DNA from: Jiangellales bacterium | GTDB lineage: Bacteria > Actinomycetota > Actinomycetes > Jiangellales > Jiangellaceae | Assembly: GCA_030447955.1 (NCBI GenBank) | Contig: JAUJNY010000001.1 | Coordinates: 339,381-403,380, forward strand | Direction of reading: 5' to 3' | DNA length: 64,000 nucleotides | In this document: positions 34,848-42,840 of the stretch, piece by piece | How the letters are laid out: each line of letters opens with the position of its first letter | Position numbering within the stretch: the first letter of the stretch is position 1 | Translations under genes and position numbers: made by a program | The notes under the pieces: model-generated | Told to the model about the DNA's origin: nothing | The model's input: the letters and a program-made list of their open reading frames with translations, nothing else | Databases searched by the model: none

Positions 34848-36029
34848 ATGAGCGAGACGGTGCGCGTCGCCTGGGACGAGACGCTGACGAGCTACAACTT
34901 CGGCCCTGGACATCCGCTCTCCCCGGTGCGGCTGGACCTGACCATGAGGCTGGCCCGCTCACTCGGGGTGCTGGACCACCCGCACGTGACGGTCGCCCCG
35001 TCGCCGCCCGCCGACGACGACGTGCTGCGGAGCGTGCACGGCTCCGCCTATATCGAGGCGGTACGGCGCTGTGGTGCGGATGCAGCACGCGTCGAGCCCG
35101 GCGTCGGTCTCGGCAGTGGGGACAACCCGGCGTTTCCCGGCATGCACGTGGCCGGCGCGGCAGTCGTCGGTGGCACGGTGGACATGGCGCGTGCCGTGCT
35201 GGAGGGACGTACCCAGCACGGGGTCAACATCGCCGGCGGACTGCACCACGCGATGCCGGATTATGCCAGTGGCTTCTGCGTCTACAACGACGTCGCCGTG
35301 GGTATCCGTTGGCTGCTCGAGGCAGGAGTCGAACGCATCGGTTACGTCGACGTCGACGTCCACCACGGCGACGGAGTGCAAGAGATCTTCTACGACGACC
35401 CTCGGGTCCTCACCATCAGCCTGCACGAGACCGGCCGGACGTTGTTCCCGGGCACGGGTCACCCGGAGGAGAGCGGTGGCTCCCGGGCACCGGGCAGCGC
35501 GGTCAACGTCGCGCTGCCGCCGGGGACCGACGATGCTGGGTGGCTGCGCGCCTTCTTCGCGGTTGTGCCACCGCTGCTGCGCGCGTACGGACCACAGGTG
35601 CTCGTCACCCAACATGGGTGCGACTCCCACATCGATGATCCGCTGGCACACCTTGCGCTCACCCTGGACGGTCAGCGCAATTCGTACGCCGCCCTGCATG
35701 CGCTGGCGCACGAGCTGTGCGGGGGACGTTGGGTGGCCACCGGAGGCGGTGGCTACGCGGTGGTTGACGTCGTTCCACGGGCCTGGACGCATCTCATCGC
35801 GGAGGCGGCGGGCCGCCCGCTTGAGGCAGACACCGCACTGCCCACGCAGTGGCGGCAGCATGTCTGGTCCCGCCATCACCGCTCGACTCCCGCGCTCATG
35901 ACCGATGGGGCCCCCGCGACCTATACGGACTGGGAGGGAGGCTTCGACCCGGCCGATGCTCTGGACAGGGCTGTCCTGGCGACGCGAGCTGCCGTCTTCC
36001 CCAGCCACGGACTCGACCCGCTGCGCTGA
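34848..36029 (+). CDS. acuC: AcuC-type histone deacetylase-family protein
   Basis: A 393-residue zinc-dependent deacetylase. The catalytic His pair is HH at 133-134 in GGLHHAMPDYASGF, zinc ligands are Asp170 and His172 in YVDVDVHHGDG, and a further Asp lies in TQHGCDSHIDDP. Family members remove acetyl groups from proteins such as acetyl-CoA synthetase (AcuC in Bacillus). It starts seven bases after the ABC permease. An HTH gene follows 146 bases later, so this is probably the end of a transcript. Confidence 0.85.
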   Translation: MSETVRVAWDETLTSYNFGPGHPLSPVRLDLTMRLARSLGVLDHPHVTVAPSPPADDDVLRSVHGSAYIEAVRRCGADAARVEPGVGLGSGDNPAFPGMHVAGAAVVGGTVDMARAVLEGRTQHGVNIAGGLHHAMPDYASGFCVYNDVAVGIRWLLEAGVERIGYVDVDVHHGDGVQEIFYDDPRVLTISLHETGRTLFPGTGHPEESGGSRAPGSAVNVALPPGTDDAGWLRAFFAVVPPLLRAYGPQVLVTQHGCDSHIDDPLAHLALTLDGQRNSYAALHALAHELCGGRWVATGGGGYAVVDVVPRAWTHLIAEAAGRPLEADTALPTQWRQHVWSRHHRSTPALMTDGAPATYTDWEGGFDPADALDRAVLATRAAVFPSHGLDPLR

Positions 36030-36175
36030 GCTGATCGACTGATCGCCAAGATTGCGGGTACCGCCTCCACAACTGCTACAGCAGCAACTACCCTGCTCGC
36101 ACAGTACGTGCGGCTGGCGCACCGGAGGGGAAGCCGGTGCCCGTCACGTGCTCGGGCAGGACGGGTGCGTGCGAG

Positions 36176-36388
36176 ATGGTTCGTGAGAACAGCGGCGACC
36201 AGCCGCTCGGTGAGGTCCGCTTCCTCACCGTGGCCGAGGTGGCGGCGGCCATGCGCGTGTCGAAGATGACCGTCTATCGCCTCCTCCACGCTGGACAGCT
36301 GCCTGCGATTCAGGTCGGCCGGTCTTTCCGCATCTCAGAGCAGGCGGTGCACGACTACTTGCGCGACTCCTTCTTTCAGGCCGGCTGA
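36176..36388 (+). CDS. Helix-turn-helix protein (excisionase-like, Rv0500A type)
   Basis: A 70-residue DNA-binding protein of the MerR-superfamily/excisionase type. The winged helix is RFLTVAEVAAAMRVSKMTVY, followed by GQLPAIQVGRSFRIS and AVHDYLRDSFF. It closely matches my memory of Rv0500A of M. tuberculosis, which also precedes the bS22 gene. Despite the excisionase label it is a stable chromosomal gene, not phage. ATG 36176 is preferred; an in-frame GTG at 36137 would add 13 residues. Target genes are unknown. Confidence 0.85.
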   Translation: MVRENSGDQPLGEVRFLTVAEVAAAMRVSKMTVYRLLHAGQLPAIQVGRSFRISEQAVHDYLRDSFFQAG

Positions 36389-36504
36389 GCCCGACTGCGC
36401 GGCCCGCCGTCCCGCCGCTGCCAGGTACCCTCAGGACTAGTCGTGCCGCCGGCTCAAGTCAGCGGCAGCTCTGATCTTCTCGACACATCGAACGAGGGTG
36501 GCCT

Positions 36505-36606
36505 GTGGGCTCTGTCATCAAAAAGCGGCGCAAGCGCATGGCGAAGAAGAAGCACCGCAAGTTGTTGCGACGTACCCGCGTACAGCGTCGCCGCCTCGGC
36601 AAGTGA
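36505..36606 (+). CDS. Small ribosomal protein bS22 (AURKAIP1/COX24 domain)
   Basis: A 33-residue, extremely basic peptide starting at GTG 36505 with [19 protein letters not shown] and ending RVQRRRLGK. It matches the AURKAIP1/COX24 family, identified in mycobacterial ribosome structures as 30S subunit protein bS22 (Rv0500B in M. tuberculosis, from memory). GAGGGTGG lies just upstream. About half of the residues are Lys or Arg. It follows the HTH gene by 116 bases, as in other actinobacteria, and is followed by a hairpin at 36623-36644. Confidence 0.92.
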   Translation: MGSVIKKRRKRMAKKKHRKLLRRTRVQRRRLGK

Positions 36607-36622
36607 GCGGCTGAACGCCTGA

Positions 36623-36644
36623 CGCGCCGGTTCTTCGCGGCGCG
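36623..36644. terminator. Hairpin between bS22 and convergent DUF5667 gene
   Basis: CGCGCCG (36623-36629) and CGGCGCG (36638-36644) form a 7-bp perfect stem with an 8-base loop, 17 bases after the bS22 stop and 22 bases before the convergent gene's stop. There is no U-run, but that is common in GC-rich actinobacteria. Confidence 0.5.
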
Positions 36645-36665
36645 CTTCCCCGCCGACGAACGGCC

Positions 36666-38390
36666 TCAGCGCACCGGTTCCGATAGGCGGTCCATAGCCA
36701 GCCACCCAGCCTCGAGGTGTGGTATCCCGCCGGCGTCGTCGGTCACCGTCACGCCCTCGGTGTCGTCGGCCGGGTCCTCGGTGTCGTCGGTGTCGTCGGC
36801 GGGGTCCGCGGTGTCGTCGGTGTCGTCGGTGTCGTCGGCCGGGTCCTCGGTGTCGTCGGTGTCGTCGGCCGGGTCCTCGGTGTCGTCGGTGTCGTCGGCC
36901 GGGTCCTCCGAGTCGTCGGTGTCGTCGGTGTCGTCGGCCGGGTCCTCGGTGTCCTCGGTGTCGTCGGCCGGGTCCTCCGAGTCGTCGGTGTCGTCGGCCG
37001 GGTCCTCGCTGTCCTCGGTGTCGTCCGCGGGGTCCTCGGTGTCGTCGGCCGGGTCCTCGGTGTCGTCGGTGTCGTCGGTGTCGTCGGCGGGGTCTTCGGT
37101 GTCGTCGGCGGGGTCTTCGGTGTCGTCGGCGGGGTCCTCGACTGAGTCGTCAGCGATCTCTTCTCCGGTGTCCTCCGCTGCGTCGTCGCTGTCCTCCGCG
37201 GCTTCGTCGGTGGCCTCTGCGGGCGCCTCATCGGACGGGGCCGTGAGGGTGACGTCTTCTTCAGCATCGGTGAGGTCGGAGACGGCAACTGGCTGCGCAG
37301 CAACTACTGAGTCGATGGCGTCCTCGACGGGTTCGTCGACCGTACCGACGCCTTCGTCGACGACGCCGGAGCCGTTGTCCTGGCTCGCCTGCTCGTCGAC
37401 GCTGGCCGTCGCGCCGTGGGGGGCAGCCGAGAGCGACCTCCGTGGGGTGACGGCGACGTCAACAAGTCGCCCGAATGAGCGGATGGACTCGTCTGGCTCG
37501 TTGACGACGGTCGAGGGGAGCGTCTCGCCGGCGGGCGTGCTGGACGAGACAGCAGCCGTCGAGGCGCCTTCACCGCATCCCACGCAGGACGTGGCTGCCT
37601 GCTGCTGGTAGCCACCCAAAGACTCGGCGATCTCCAACGCATCCGTCTGAAGGTCCTCGGGCAGCAGTGGCGCCAGTTCGAGGAGTCGGGCAGCGGTGGC
37701 GTCGGAGAACGCGGCCACCTTGTCCCTGAGGTCCGGTCGCCCCGAGTCCGCGGCGACGGTGTTGAGGATGCGTACCCCTTCGCTGGCAGCGGCGTCGAGT
37801 CCCGTGAGGGCAGTGCGCACCTTGTGCACGCGCGCGCTGTCCGACGGCGACAGCGGCTGCCCGTCGACCAGTTCCTCAGCCTCGTCCATTCGCGCAGTCG
37901 CCGCCCTGAGCAGCGTGAGCCCGCGGTGCTCTGCCGTCCCCGAGAAGTTGGTCTCAACGTCCTCGATCCAGCGCTTTACGGGGTAGAGCAGGTCACCCGG
38001 CAGCGCCCCTTGGGTCGCCGCCGCCGTCCCCGCGCCGCCGGCGATAATCGTCAGCACCGCGGCCGAGGCCACCAGCCGACGCCGGATCCTCAGCGGACGA
38101 TCACGTCGCCCGACGCGGGAGGGTCGGTCCGGCGCCCGGGGCGGAGTGCCCTCCCGGCGTCCGTCGCGTTGTGCAGGTAGGACGCTGGCCGTCGTACCCG
38201 CCTCGCGCATCAGCTCCGCGCGCAGCGCGAGACGGAAGTCGGCGCTGGGTCCGACCGCAGCCGGCCGCAGCGAGCCGGCGAGCTCGACCAGGGGCAGCAG
38301 AGCGGCGTCGCGCGGAGGCCGTCCCGTGTCCAGTGCGTCGGCGAGGTCCTGGGCCTGGCGCCGCTCGGCGGGTGTGACAGGTGTCAGCAC
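36666..38390 (-). CDS. DUF5667 membrane protein with acidic repeat tail, RsbN position
   Basis: A 574-residue protein directly downstream of the BldN-type sigma gene, where Streptomyces has the anti-sigma factor RsbN. Residues 1-100 are cytoplasmic with PAERRQAQDLADAL, 105-126 a single membrane helix after an Arg-rich stop (RIRRRLVASAAVLTII), 127-280 a DUF5667-like helical domain (GDLLYPVKRWIEDVETNFSG). A short SCVGCGEG motif lies at about 292, then an Asp/Glu/Thr/Ser/Pro/Ala tail. Residues 417-546 are 13 copies of EDPADD-like units. GTG 38390 has GGAGG eight bases upstream; GTG 38522 is the alternative and would overlap the sigma gene. An anti-sigma role is inference by position. Confidence 0.7.
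   Translation of the reverse strand: MLTPVTPAERRQAQDLADALDTGRPPRDAALLPLVELAGSLRPAAVGPSADFRLALRAELMREAGTTASVLPAQRDGRREGTPPRAPDRPSRVGRRDRPLRIRRRLVASAAVLTIIAGGAGTAAATQGALPGDLLYPVKRWIEDVETNFSGTAEHRGLTLLRAATARMDEAEELVDGQPLSPSDSARVHKVRTALTGLDAAASEGVRILNTVAADSGRPDLRDKVAAFSDATAARLLELAPLLPEDLQTDALEIAESLGGYQQQAATSCVGCGEGASTAAVSSSTPAGETLPSTVVNEPDESIRSFGRLVDVAVTPRRSLSAAPHGATASVDEQASQDNGSGVVDEGVGTVDEPVEDAIDSVVAAQPVAVSDLTDAEEDVTLTAPSDEAPAEATDEAAEDSDDAAEDTGEEIADDSVEDPADDTEDPADDTEDPADDTDDTDDTEDPADDTEDPADDTEDSEDPADDTDDSEDPADDTEDTEDPADDTDDTDDSEDPADDTDDTEDPADDTDDTEDPADDTDDTDDTADPADDTDDTEDPADDTEGVTVTDDAGGIPHLEAGWLAMDRLSEPVR
36754..37140 (-). repeat. 9-bp-based coding minisatellite in acidic tail
   Basis: About 390 bases made of GTCGTCGGT-like 9-mers and GTCCTCGGT/GGCCGGGTC variants encode Asp-Asp-Thr and Glu-Asp-Pro-Ala repeats. 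All units are multiples of three bases, so gain or loss of units would change the tail length but not the frame. Because of the repeats, most of the six frames are open here; only the minus-strand frame is part of a protein. Confidence 0.9.
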
Positions 38391-38511
38391 TCGCGGCACC
38401 TCCCCTCGCGACAGCCCGTCCCGGGACCGTGGTGACCCGGTGGACACAGCCAGTACACGCCCGTCACGTCCTGCAACGAGCGCAGTACCGGCGCGGTTAC
38501 TGCGGGGGCGG

Positions 38512-39162
38512 TCACCGTGCACGCTCCTGCGGCAGGTGCCGAGCCAAAGCACGGACAGCGCGCAGCTGCAGCTGCTTGACCGCGTTGGGGTTCTTGCCGA
38601 GTACCAGCGCAGTCTCGGCGATGGACATCCCGTTCAGAAAGCGGAGAGTCAGGCACTCCTGCTGCTCGGGACTCAGCCGGCGCATCGCGCCTGCGATCGC
38701 CTGCTGCAGTTCGCGGTGGCTGACCGCGGCCACGACCGTGTCCTCGGGACCGTGCGCGTCGGGGGAGTCATGCGCCAGCAGGTCGTCGGTCGGGACCTCG
38801 AGCCGGAACCGACTGGACTTGACATGGTCGATCACCAGGTTGCGGGCGATTGTCACGAACCAGGCGCCGACATCCTTGCCCTGCCAGTGGAACGCCGGAA
38901 TCGCGCGCAGCGCGCGTACGAAGGTCTCGCTGGTGAGGTCTTCGGCCAGCGGGTGCGAGCCGGTGCGGTGGTAGATGTAGCGGTACACCTGCCCCACGTA
39001 ACGGTCATAGAGCAGCCCGAACGCTTCGGCGTCGCCGCCCCGCGCCAACTCGACCAGAGCGGCAACCCGATCGGTTTCTGGATCGCCTCGGTCGGATCCA
39101 GGTGACAGCCCTGGACGCCCTCCGGAGCGCATGCTGCTGCCGCTGCCGGAGCCCGCTGCCAT
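38512..39162 (-). CDS. bldN: ECF sigma factor, BldN type
   Basis: A 216-residue RNA polymerase sigma factor. Region 2 has DLTSETFVRALRAIPAF and WQGKDVGAWFVTIARNLVID; the region 2-4 linker is KSSRFRLEVPTDDLLAHDSP; region 4 has SPEQQECLTLRFLNGMSIAE and GKNPNAVKQLQLRAVRAL. These match my recollection of Streptomyces BldN almost motif for motif. The N-terminal 30 residues are Gly/Ser-rich and the true start could be ATG 39132. Followed by the DUF5667 gene (RsbN position). BldN controls aerial development genes including chaplins and rodlins in Streptomyces; the regulon here is unknown. Confidence 0.85.
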   Translation of the reverse strand: MAAGSGSGSSMRSGGRPGLSPGSDRGDPETDRVAALVELARGGDAEAFGLLYDRYVGQVYRYIYHRTGSHPLAEDLTSETFVRALRAIPAFHWQGKDVGAWFVTIARNLVIDHVKSSRFRLEVPTDDLLAHDSPDAHGPEDTVVAAVSHRELQQAIAGAMRRLSPEQQECLTLRFLNGMSIAETALVLGKNPNAVKQLQLRAVRALARHLPQERAR

Positions 39163-39344
39163 CGACCACGCGACAAAGTCGCGCAGGGCTTCCAGCCCGG
39201 CGCGATCGGCAGTGACGTCGACGTACAGGCAGGCCTCCAGCCCGCGGGAGTGGCCCGGTTCCCTACCCCCGTGGGGCCGCCCACACCAAGTCGGTCAGAC
39301 TACCCCGGTCCCCTGTCAGGAAACAGAGCCGACCTCCGTTGGTT

Positions 39345-40289
39345 TCACCGGGGGCTGCGGGAGCGGCGACGCAGCGCTACCCCAGCCGCCATGCCCCCCA
39401 CCATCGCCCCGGTGCTCGCCGCGGTCTTGACCCCGAGGCTAGCGGCCCGGCGTCCGGTGCGGAACTCGCGCACCTGCCAGCCGGCGAGGCGGGCATGCTC
39501 GCGCAGCCGCGCGTCCGGGTTGACCGCGCAGGGACGGCCGACGAGGGAGAGCATGGGGATGTCGTTGGCGGAGTCGCTGTACGCCGCACAGCGCTTCAGC
39601 TCCAGCTCCTCGCGCTCGGCCAGCGCCCGTACCGCCTCCGCCTTCGCCGGTCCGTGCAGCAGCTCGCCGACCAGCTGCCCGGTGTAGACGCCGTCGCGCT
39701 GTTCCGCGACCGTCCCCAGCGCGCCGGTGAGCCCCAGCCTGCGTGCGATCAACCGGGCCACCTCGACCGGTGCCGCCGTGACGAGCCAGACGCGCTCACC
39801 CTGGTCGAGGTGCAGCTGCGCGACGGCACGGGTGCCGGGCCAGATCTTGGTGGCCATGACCTCTTCGAAGATGTCCTCGGCGATCCGCGTCAGCTCGGTC
39901 ACCGAATGGCCCCGGATGAAGGACAGCGCGCTTGTCCGTGCGTGCTCGAGGTGGTCGGCATGCTCCAGGCCGGCGAGCCGGAAGTAGGCCTGTTGCCAGG
40001 CGAAGCGCAGGATGTCGGGGGTGCGCAGGAAGCGACGGGCGTACATCCCGCGAGCGAGATGAAAGATTGACGCCCCCTGCATCACCGTGTTGTCGACGTC
40101 AAAGAAGGCGGCGGCCCGCGGGTCGGGGACGATGCCGGCCGGCGCCACGCTTGAGCTGGCGGCGTCCTCCCCCGTCGCGCTGACCTGCGCCTGCGCGGCA
40201 GCCGCCGAAGCGTCACCGGCGAGGACCGCGCTCGGTTCGCCGCTGCCCCCGGCATCTCCGCAGCCGCGGTGAGGCGGCCTGACAGGCAC
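39345..40289 (-). CDS. HAD-IB family hydrolase, SerB-like
   Basis: A 314-residue haloacid-dehalogenase-fold phosphatase. The nucleophile motif is AFFDVDNTVMQG (about residues 59-70), the second motif LVTAAPVEVARLIA, and the Asp pair motif AAYSDSANDIPML. The cap region HLARGMYARRFLRTPDIL matches the actinobacterial HAD-IB group often annotated as SerB-like (Rv0505c type). A weak C-terminal hydrophobic segment (STGAMVGGMAAGVAL) may anchor it. Residues 1-55 are Ala/Ser-rich and poorly conserved, so the start (GTG 40289) is uncertain. Lies upstream of the sigma gene on the same strand. Confidence 0.8.
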   Translation of the reverse strand: MPVRPPHRGCGDAGGSGEPSAVLAGDASAAAAQAQVSATGEDAASSSVAPAGIVPDPRAAAFFDVDNTVMQGASIFHLARGMYARRFLRTPDILRFAWQQAYFRLAGLEHADHLEHARTSALSFIRGHSVTELTRIAEDIFEEVMATKIWPGTRAVAQLHLDQGERVWLVTAAPVEVARLIARRLGLTGALGTVAEQRDGVYTGQLVGELLHGPAKAEAVRALAEREELELKRCAAYSDSANDIPMLSLVGRPCAVNPDARLREHARLAGWQVREFRTGRRAASLGVKTAASTGAMVGGMAAGVALRRRSRSPR

Positions 40290-40356
40290 GCGTCGAGCGT
40301 ACCGAGGGGTGCGCAGTGGGCGCGGTATGCGCTGCCGGGTCTGCGACACTCGGCCG

Positions 40357-40608
40357 GTGGCCGACGCGCGGGTGCTGCTGCTCGGCCGACCCGGCTGCCA
40401 CCTCTGCGACGAGGCCCGAGCCGTGGTCGCCGAGGTCTGTGCCGACCTCGGGGTCGGCTGGACGGAGCGCAGCATCCTCGACGACCCGGAGCTGCTGCGT
40501 CGTTACAGCGAGCACGTCCCGGTGACGTTCGTCGACGGGCGCCAGCACGACTTCTGGCGCGTCGACCGCGACCGCCTGCGCGCGAGCCTCGACTCCGATC
40601 GACGCTGA
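40357..40608 (+). CDS. Glutaredoxin-like (DUF836) protein
   Basis: An 83-residue thioredoxin-fold protein. The redox motif is CHLC in LLLGRPGCHLCDEARAVV (about residues 14-17) and the cis-Pro loop is VPVTFVDGRQHDFWRV. It is shorter than a classical glutaredoxin and fits the DUF836 family (Rv0508 by position). The start is GTG 40357; an ATG at 40327 would add 10 residues. It is upstream of rex, and divergent from the HAD gene. Role probably thiol reduction of an unknown partner. Confidence 0.8.
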   Translation: MADARVLLLGRPGCHLCDEARAVVAEVCADLGVGWTERSILDDPELLRRYSEHVPVTFVDGRQHDFWRVDRDRLRASLDSDRR

Positions 40609-40658
40609 CCAGGCGTCAGGCTCCTCCGTGCGGGAGCGCGGCCGCATGTTCGGTGACT

Positions 40659-40687
40659 TTGTGCATGCGTTCACATGAACCTAGGCT
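40659..40687 (+). promoter_or_regulatory. Rex operator overlapping rex-hem promoter
   Basis: TTGTGCATGCGTTCACAT (40659-40676) matches the Rex operator consensus TTGTG-N6-TTCACAA over both arms. It overlaps a promoter: -35 TTGTGC (40659-40664) and -10 TAGGCT (40682-40687) with a 17-base spacer. Rex bound in its NAD+ form would block RNA polymerase, and NADH would release it, giving autoregulation and redox control of the haem operon as in Streptomyces. Confidence 0.8.
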
Positions 40688-40738
40688 GGGGATGGCCCGC
40701 GAGCCCGCGGACCCTGGCCCGCCGAACTCGGACGACGC

Positions 40739-41494
40739 GTGACCTCTACTTCCCGGCCCAGCGCCCCGGACGGCCGTACCCGCGGCATCCCGGAGGCGAC
40801 CGTGGCCCGGCTGCCCGTCTACCTGCGTGCGCTGGGCACCTTCGCCGACCGCAACGTCGCCACCGTGTCCAGTGAGGAGCTGGCCGGCGCGGCGGGGGTC
40901 AACTCCGCCAAGCTGCGCAAGGACCTCTCCTACCTGGGGTCGTACGGCACCCGTGGCGTGGGCTACGAGGTCGCCTACCTCCGCTACCAGATCTCCAGGC
41001 AGATCGGGCTCACCCAGGACTGGCCGGTGCTCATCGTCGGCATCGGCAACCTGGGCCAGGCCCTGGCCAACTACGGCGGCTTCGTGAGCAGGGGCTTTCG
41101 GGTCGTCGCCCTACTCGACGCCGACCCGGCGCGAGCCGGCGAGGTCGTCGCCGGGCTCGCGGTGCGGCCTTTCGCCGACCTCAGCGCCGTTGCCGCCGAG
41201 CACGGCCCCTGCATCGGCGTCATCGCGACCCCGGCGAGCGCCGCTCAGCAGGTCGCTGGCGCGCTGGTGGCCGCCGGGGTGCGCAGCATCCTCAACTTCG
41301 CGCCGGCGGTGCTTGCCGTGCCCGACAGTGTTGACGTCCGCAAGGTCGACCTCAGCATCGAGCTGCAGATCTTGGCCTACCACGAGCAACGCAAGACCGC
41401 GCGCTTCGTTGCCCTCGACGGGCCCGACGACGTACGCGACCCGCGGTTTGGCGCCGAGGTGCCGGCTGGCGCCGGGTTCGGCGGCCGGCCATGA
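40739..41494 (+). CDS. rex: Redox-sensing transcriptional repressor Rex
   Basis: A 251-residue repressor that reads the NADH/NAD+ ratio. N-terminal winged helix (about 15-85) with NVATVSSEELAGAAGVNSAK and LRKDLSYLGSYGTRGVGYEV, Rossmann domain with GIGNLGQALANYGGF, and the C-terminal domain-swapped helix RKVDLSIELQILAYHEQ. GTG 40739 is the likely start. Its promoter carries a Rex operator. The stop overlaps hemA by four bases, so the repressor is coexpressed with haem synthesis. C-terminal residues after about 225 are variable. Confidence 0.95.
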   Translation: MTSTSRPSAPDGRTRGIPEATVARLPVYLRALGTFADRNVATVSSEELAGAAGVNSAKLRKDLSYLGSYGTRGVGYEVAYLRYQISRQIGLTQDWPVLIVGIGNLGQALANYGGFVSRGFRVVALLDADPARAGEVVAGLAVRPFADLSAVAAEHGPCIGVIATPASAAQQVAGALVAAGVRSILNFAPAVLAVPDSVDVRKVDLSIELQILAYHEQRKTARFVALDGPDDVRDPRFGAEVPAGAGFGGRP

Positions 41495-42840
41495 GCACAC
41501 TGGTCGTGGGAGTGTCGCACCGCAGCGCCCCGCTCGCGCTGCTCGAGCGTGCCGCCCTCGACGCCGATGCCGCCGCCAAGCTGCTCGCTGACGTGCGCCA
41601 CGCCTCCACCGTCGGCGAGGCCGTCGTGCTTGCCACCTGCAACCGCAGTGAGGTCTACGCCGAGGTGGCGAAGTTCCACGGCGGCGTCGACGAGCTCTCC
41701 GAACTGTTGGCGCAGCACGCCGGGGTCGACCTCGCCGAGCTGACCCCGCACCTGTACGTGCACTTCGAGGACCGGGCCGTGCACCACCTGCTGTCCGTGG
41801 CGTCCGGGCTGGACTCGATGGTCGTCGGCGAGAGCCAGATCCTCGGACAGGTCAAGGCCGCGCTGCGCAAGGCACAGGACGCCGAAGCGGTGGGCCCGGT
41901 GCTGAACGAGCTGTTCCAGCAGGCACTGCGAGTGGGCAAGCGAGTGCACACTGACACCGGCATCGACCGCGCCGGCCAGTCCCTGATCACCGTCGGGCTT
42001 GCCGCCGTCGAGCCGGCGCTCGGACCACTCGCCGGCCGCAGCGCGCTCGTGGTCGGAGCTGGTGCGCAGGCCGCACTCGCCGCGGCGACCCTGCGCCGCC
42101 TCGACGTCGGCGACATCGTGGTGATCAACCGGACCATCGAGCGGGCCACCCGGCTGGCTCAAGCCGTGGGTGGGCGGGCGCTGCCCCTCACTGAGCTCGT
42201 CCCCGCGCTGGGCGCGGCAGACCTCGTCGTCGCCTGTACCGGAGCCGCGGAGGTGGTCGTCTCGAGCGGGGTCGTACGAGCGGCGCTCGCCGCTCGAGGC
42301 GCGCGGCCGTTGGCTCTGCTCGACCTGGCGCTCCCCCATGACATCGACCCGGCCTGCGCGCAGCTGCCGGTCGTTGTCCGGGTGGACCTGGCAGCGATTG
42401 CCTCCCTCGCCGCGGACGAGCACACGGCCGAGGACGTGGAGGCGGCGCGGGCGATCGTCCTTGCGGAGGCCGCGCTCTTCACCGCGGCACGCCGCTCGGC
42501 CAGGGTGGCCCCTACGGTGGTGGCGCTGCGCACCATGGCGGCCGATGTCGTCGACGCCGAGTTGGCCCGGCTCGCCGGCCGGCTACCGACGCTCGACGCA
42601 GCAGCGCGCGACGAGGTGGCGAGCACGGTGCACCGCGTCGTGGACAAGTTGCTGCATGCGCCCACCGTCCGGGTCAAGGAGCTGGCCGGCGAGCCCGGCG
42701 GGCAGGAGTACGAGACGGCGCTGCGCGAGCTGTTCGCCCTCGACCGCCGGGCCGTTGAGGCGGTGACCCTGCCCCTCGAGGGAGGACCGCTCGACGCTCC
42801 CCCCGACCCCCCGGTGGACCAGGGAGGGCGGCAACCGTGA
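41491..42840 (+). CDS. hemA: Glutamyl-tRNA reductase
   Basis: First committed step of haem synthesis by the C5 pathway: reduces glutamyl-tRNA to glutamate-1-semialdehyde. The 449-residue protein has the nucleophile Cys50 in TCNRSEVY, GLDSMVVGESQILGQVK at about 109-125, the NADPH-binding region SALVVGAGAQAALAAATL and a C-terminal dimerisation domain. It overlaps rex and hemC by four bases each, so translation is coupled through the operon. The product is handed to HemL, encoded 6 kb downstream. Confidence 0.96.
   Translation: MSTLVVGVSHRSAPLALLERAALDADAAAKLLADVRHASTVGEAVVLATCNRSEVYAEVAKFHGGVDELSELLAQHAGVDLAELTPHLYVHFEDRAVHHLLSVASGLDSMVVGESQILGQVKAALRKAQDAEAVGPVLNELFQQALRVGKRVHTDTGIDRAGQSLITVGLAAVEPALGPLAGRSALVVGAGAQAALAAATLRRLDVGDIVVINRTIERATRLAQAVGGRALPLTELVPALGAADLVVACTGAAEVVVSSGVVRAALAARGARPLALLDLALPHDIDPACAQLPVVVRVDLAAIASLAADEHTAEDVEAARAIVLAEAALFTAARRSARVAPTVVALRTMAADVVDAELARLAGRLPTLDAAARDEVASTVHRVVDKLLHAPTVRVKELAGEPGGQEYETALRELFALDRRAVEAVTLPLEGGPLDAPPDPPVDQGGRQP

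Noticed and set aside
33565-35088. Minus-strand open frame of 507 codons opposite the MacB-type permease
   Set aside because: Ser/Arg/Thr-rich shadow; the plus strand has a complete FtsX-like permease with expected membrane helices.
36176-36388. Phage excisionase marking an integrated element
   Set aside because: The gene matches a conserved chromosomal actinobacterial HTH protein next to bS22, and there is no integrase or attachment-site pair nearby.
36754-37140. CRISPR array
   Set aside because: The repeats are 9-bp tandem coding units without unique spacers of constant length.
36717-37611. Plus-strand frames encoding VVGRVLGVVG- or SSVSSAGS-like repeats
   Set aside because: They arise because the 9-bp minisatellite keeps several frames open. 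The minus-strand frame continues into a membrane domain, the others do not.
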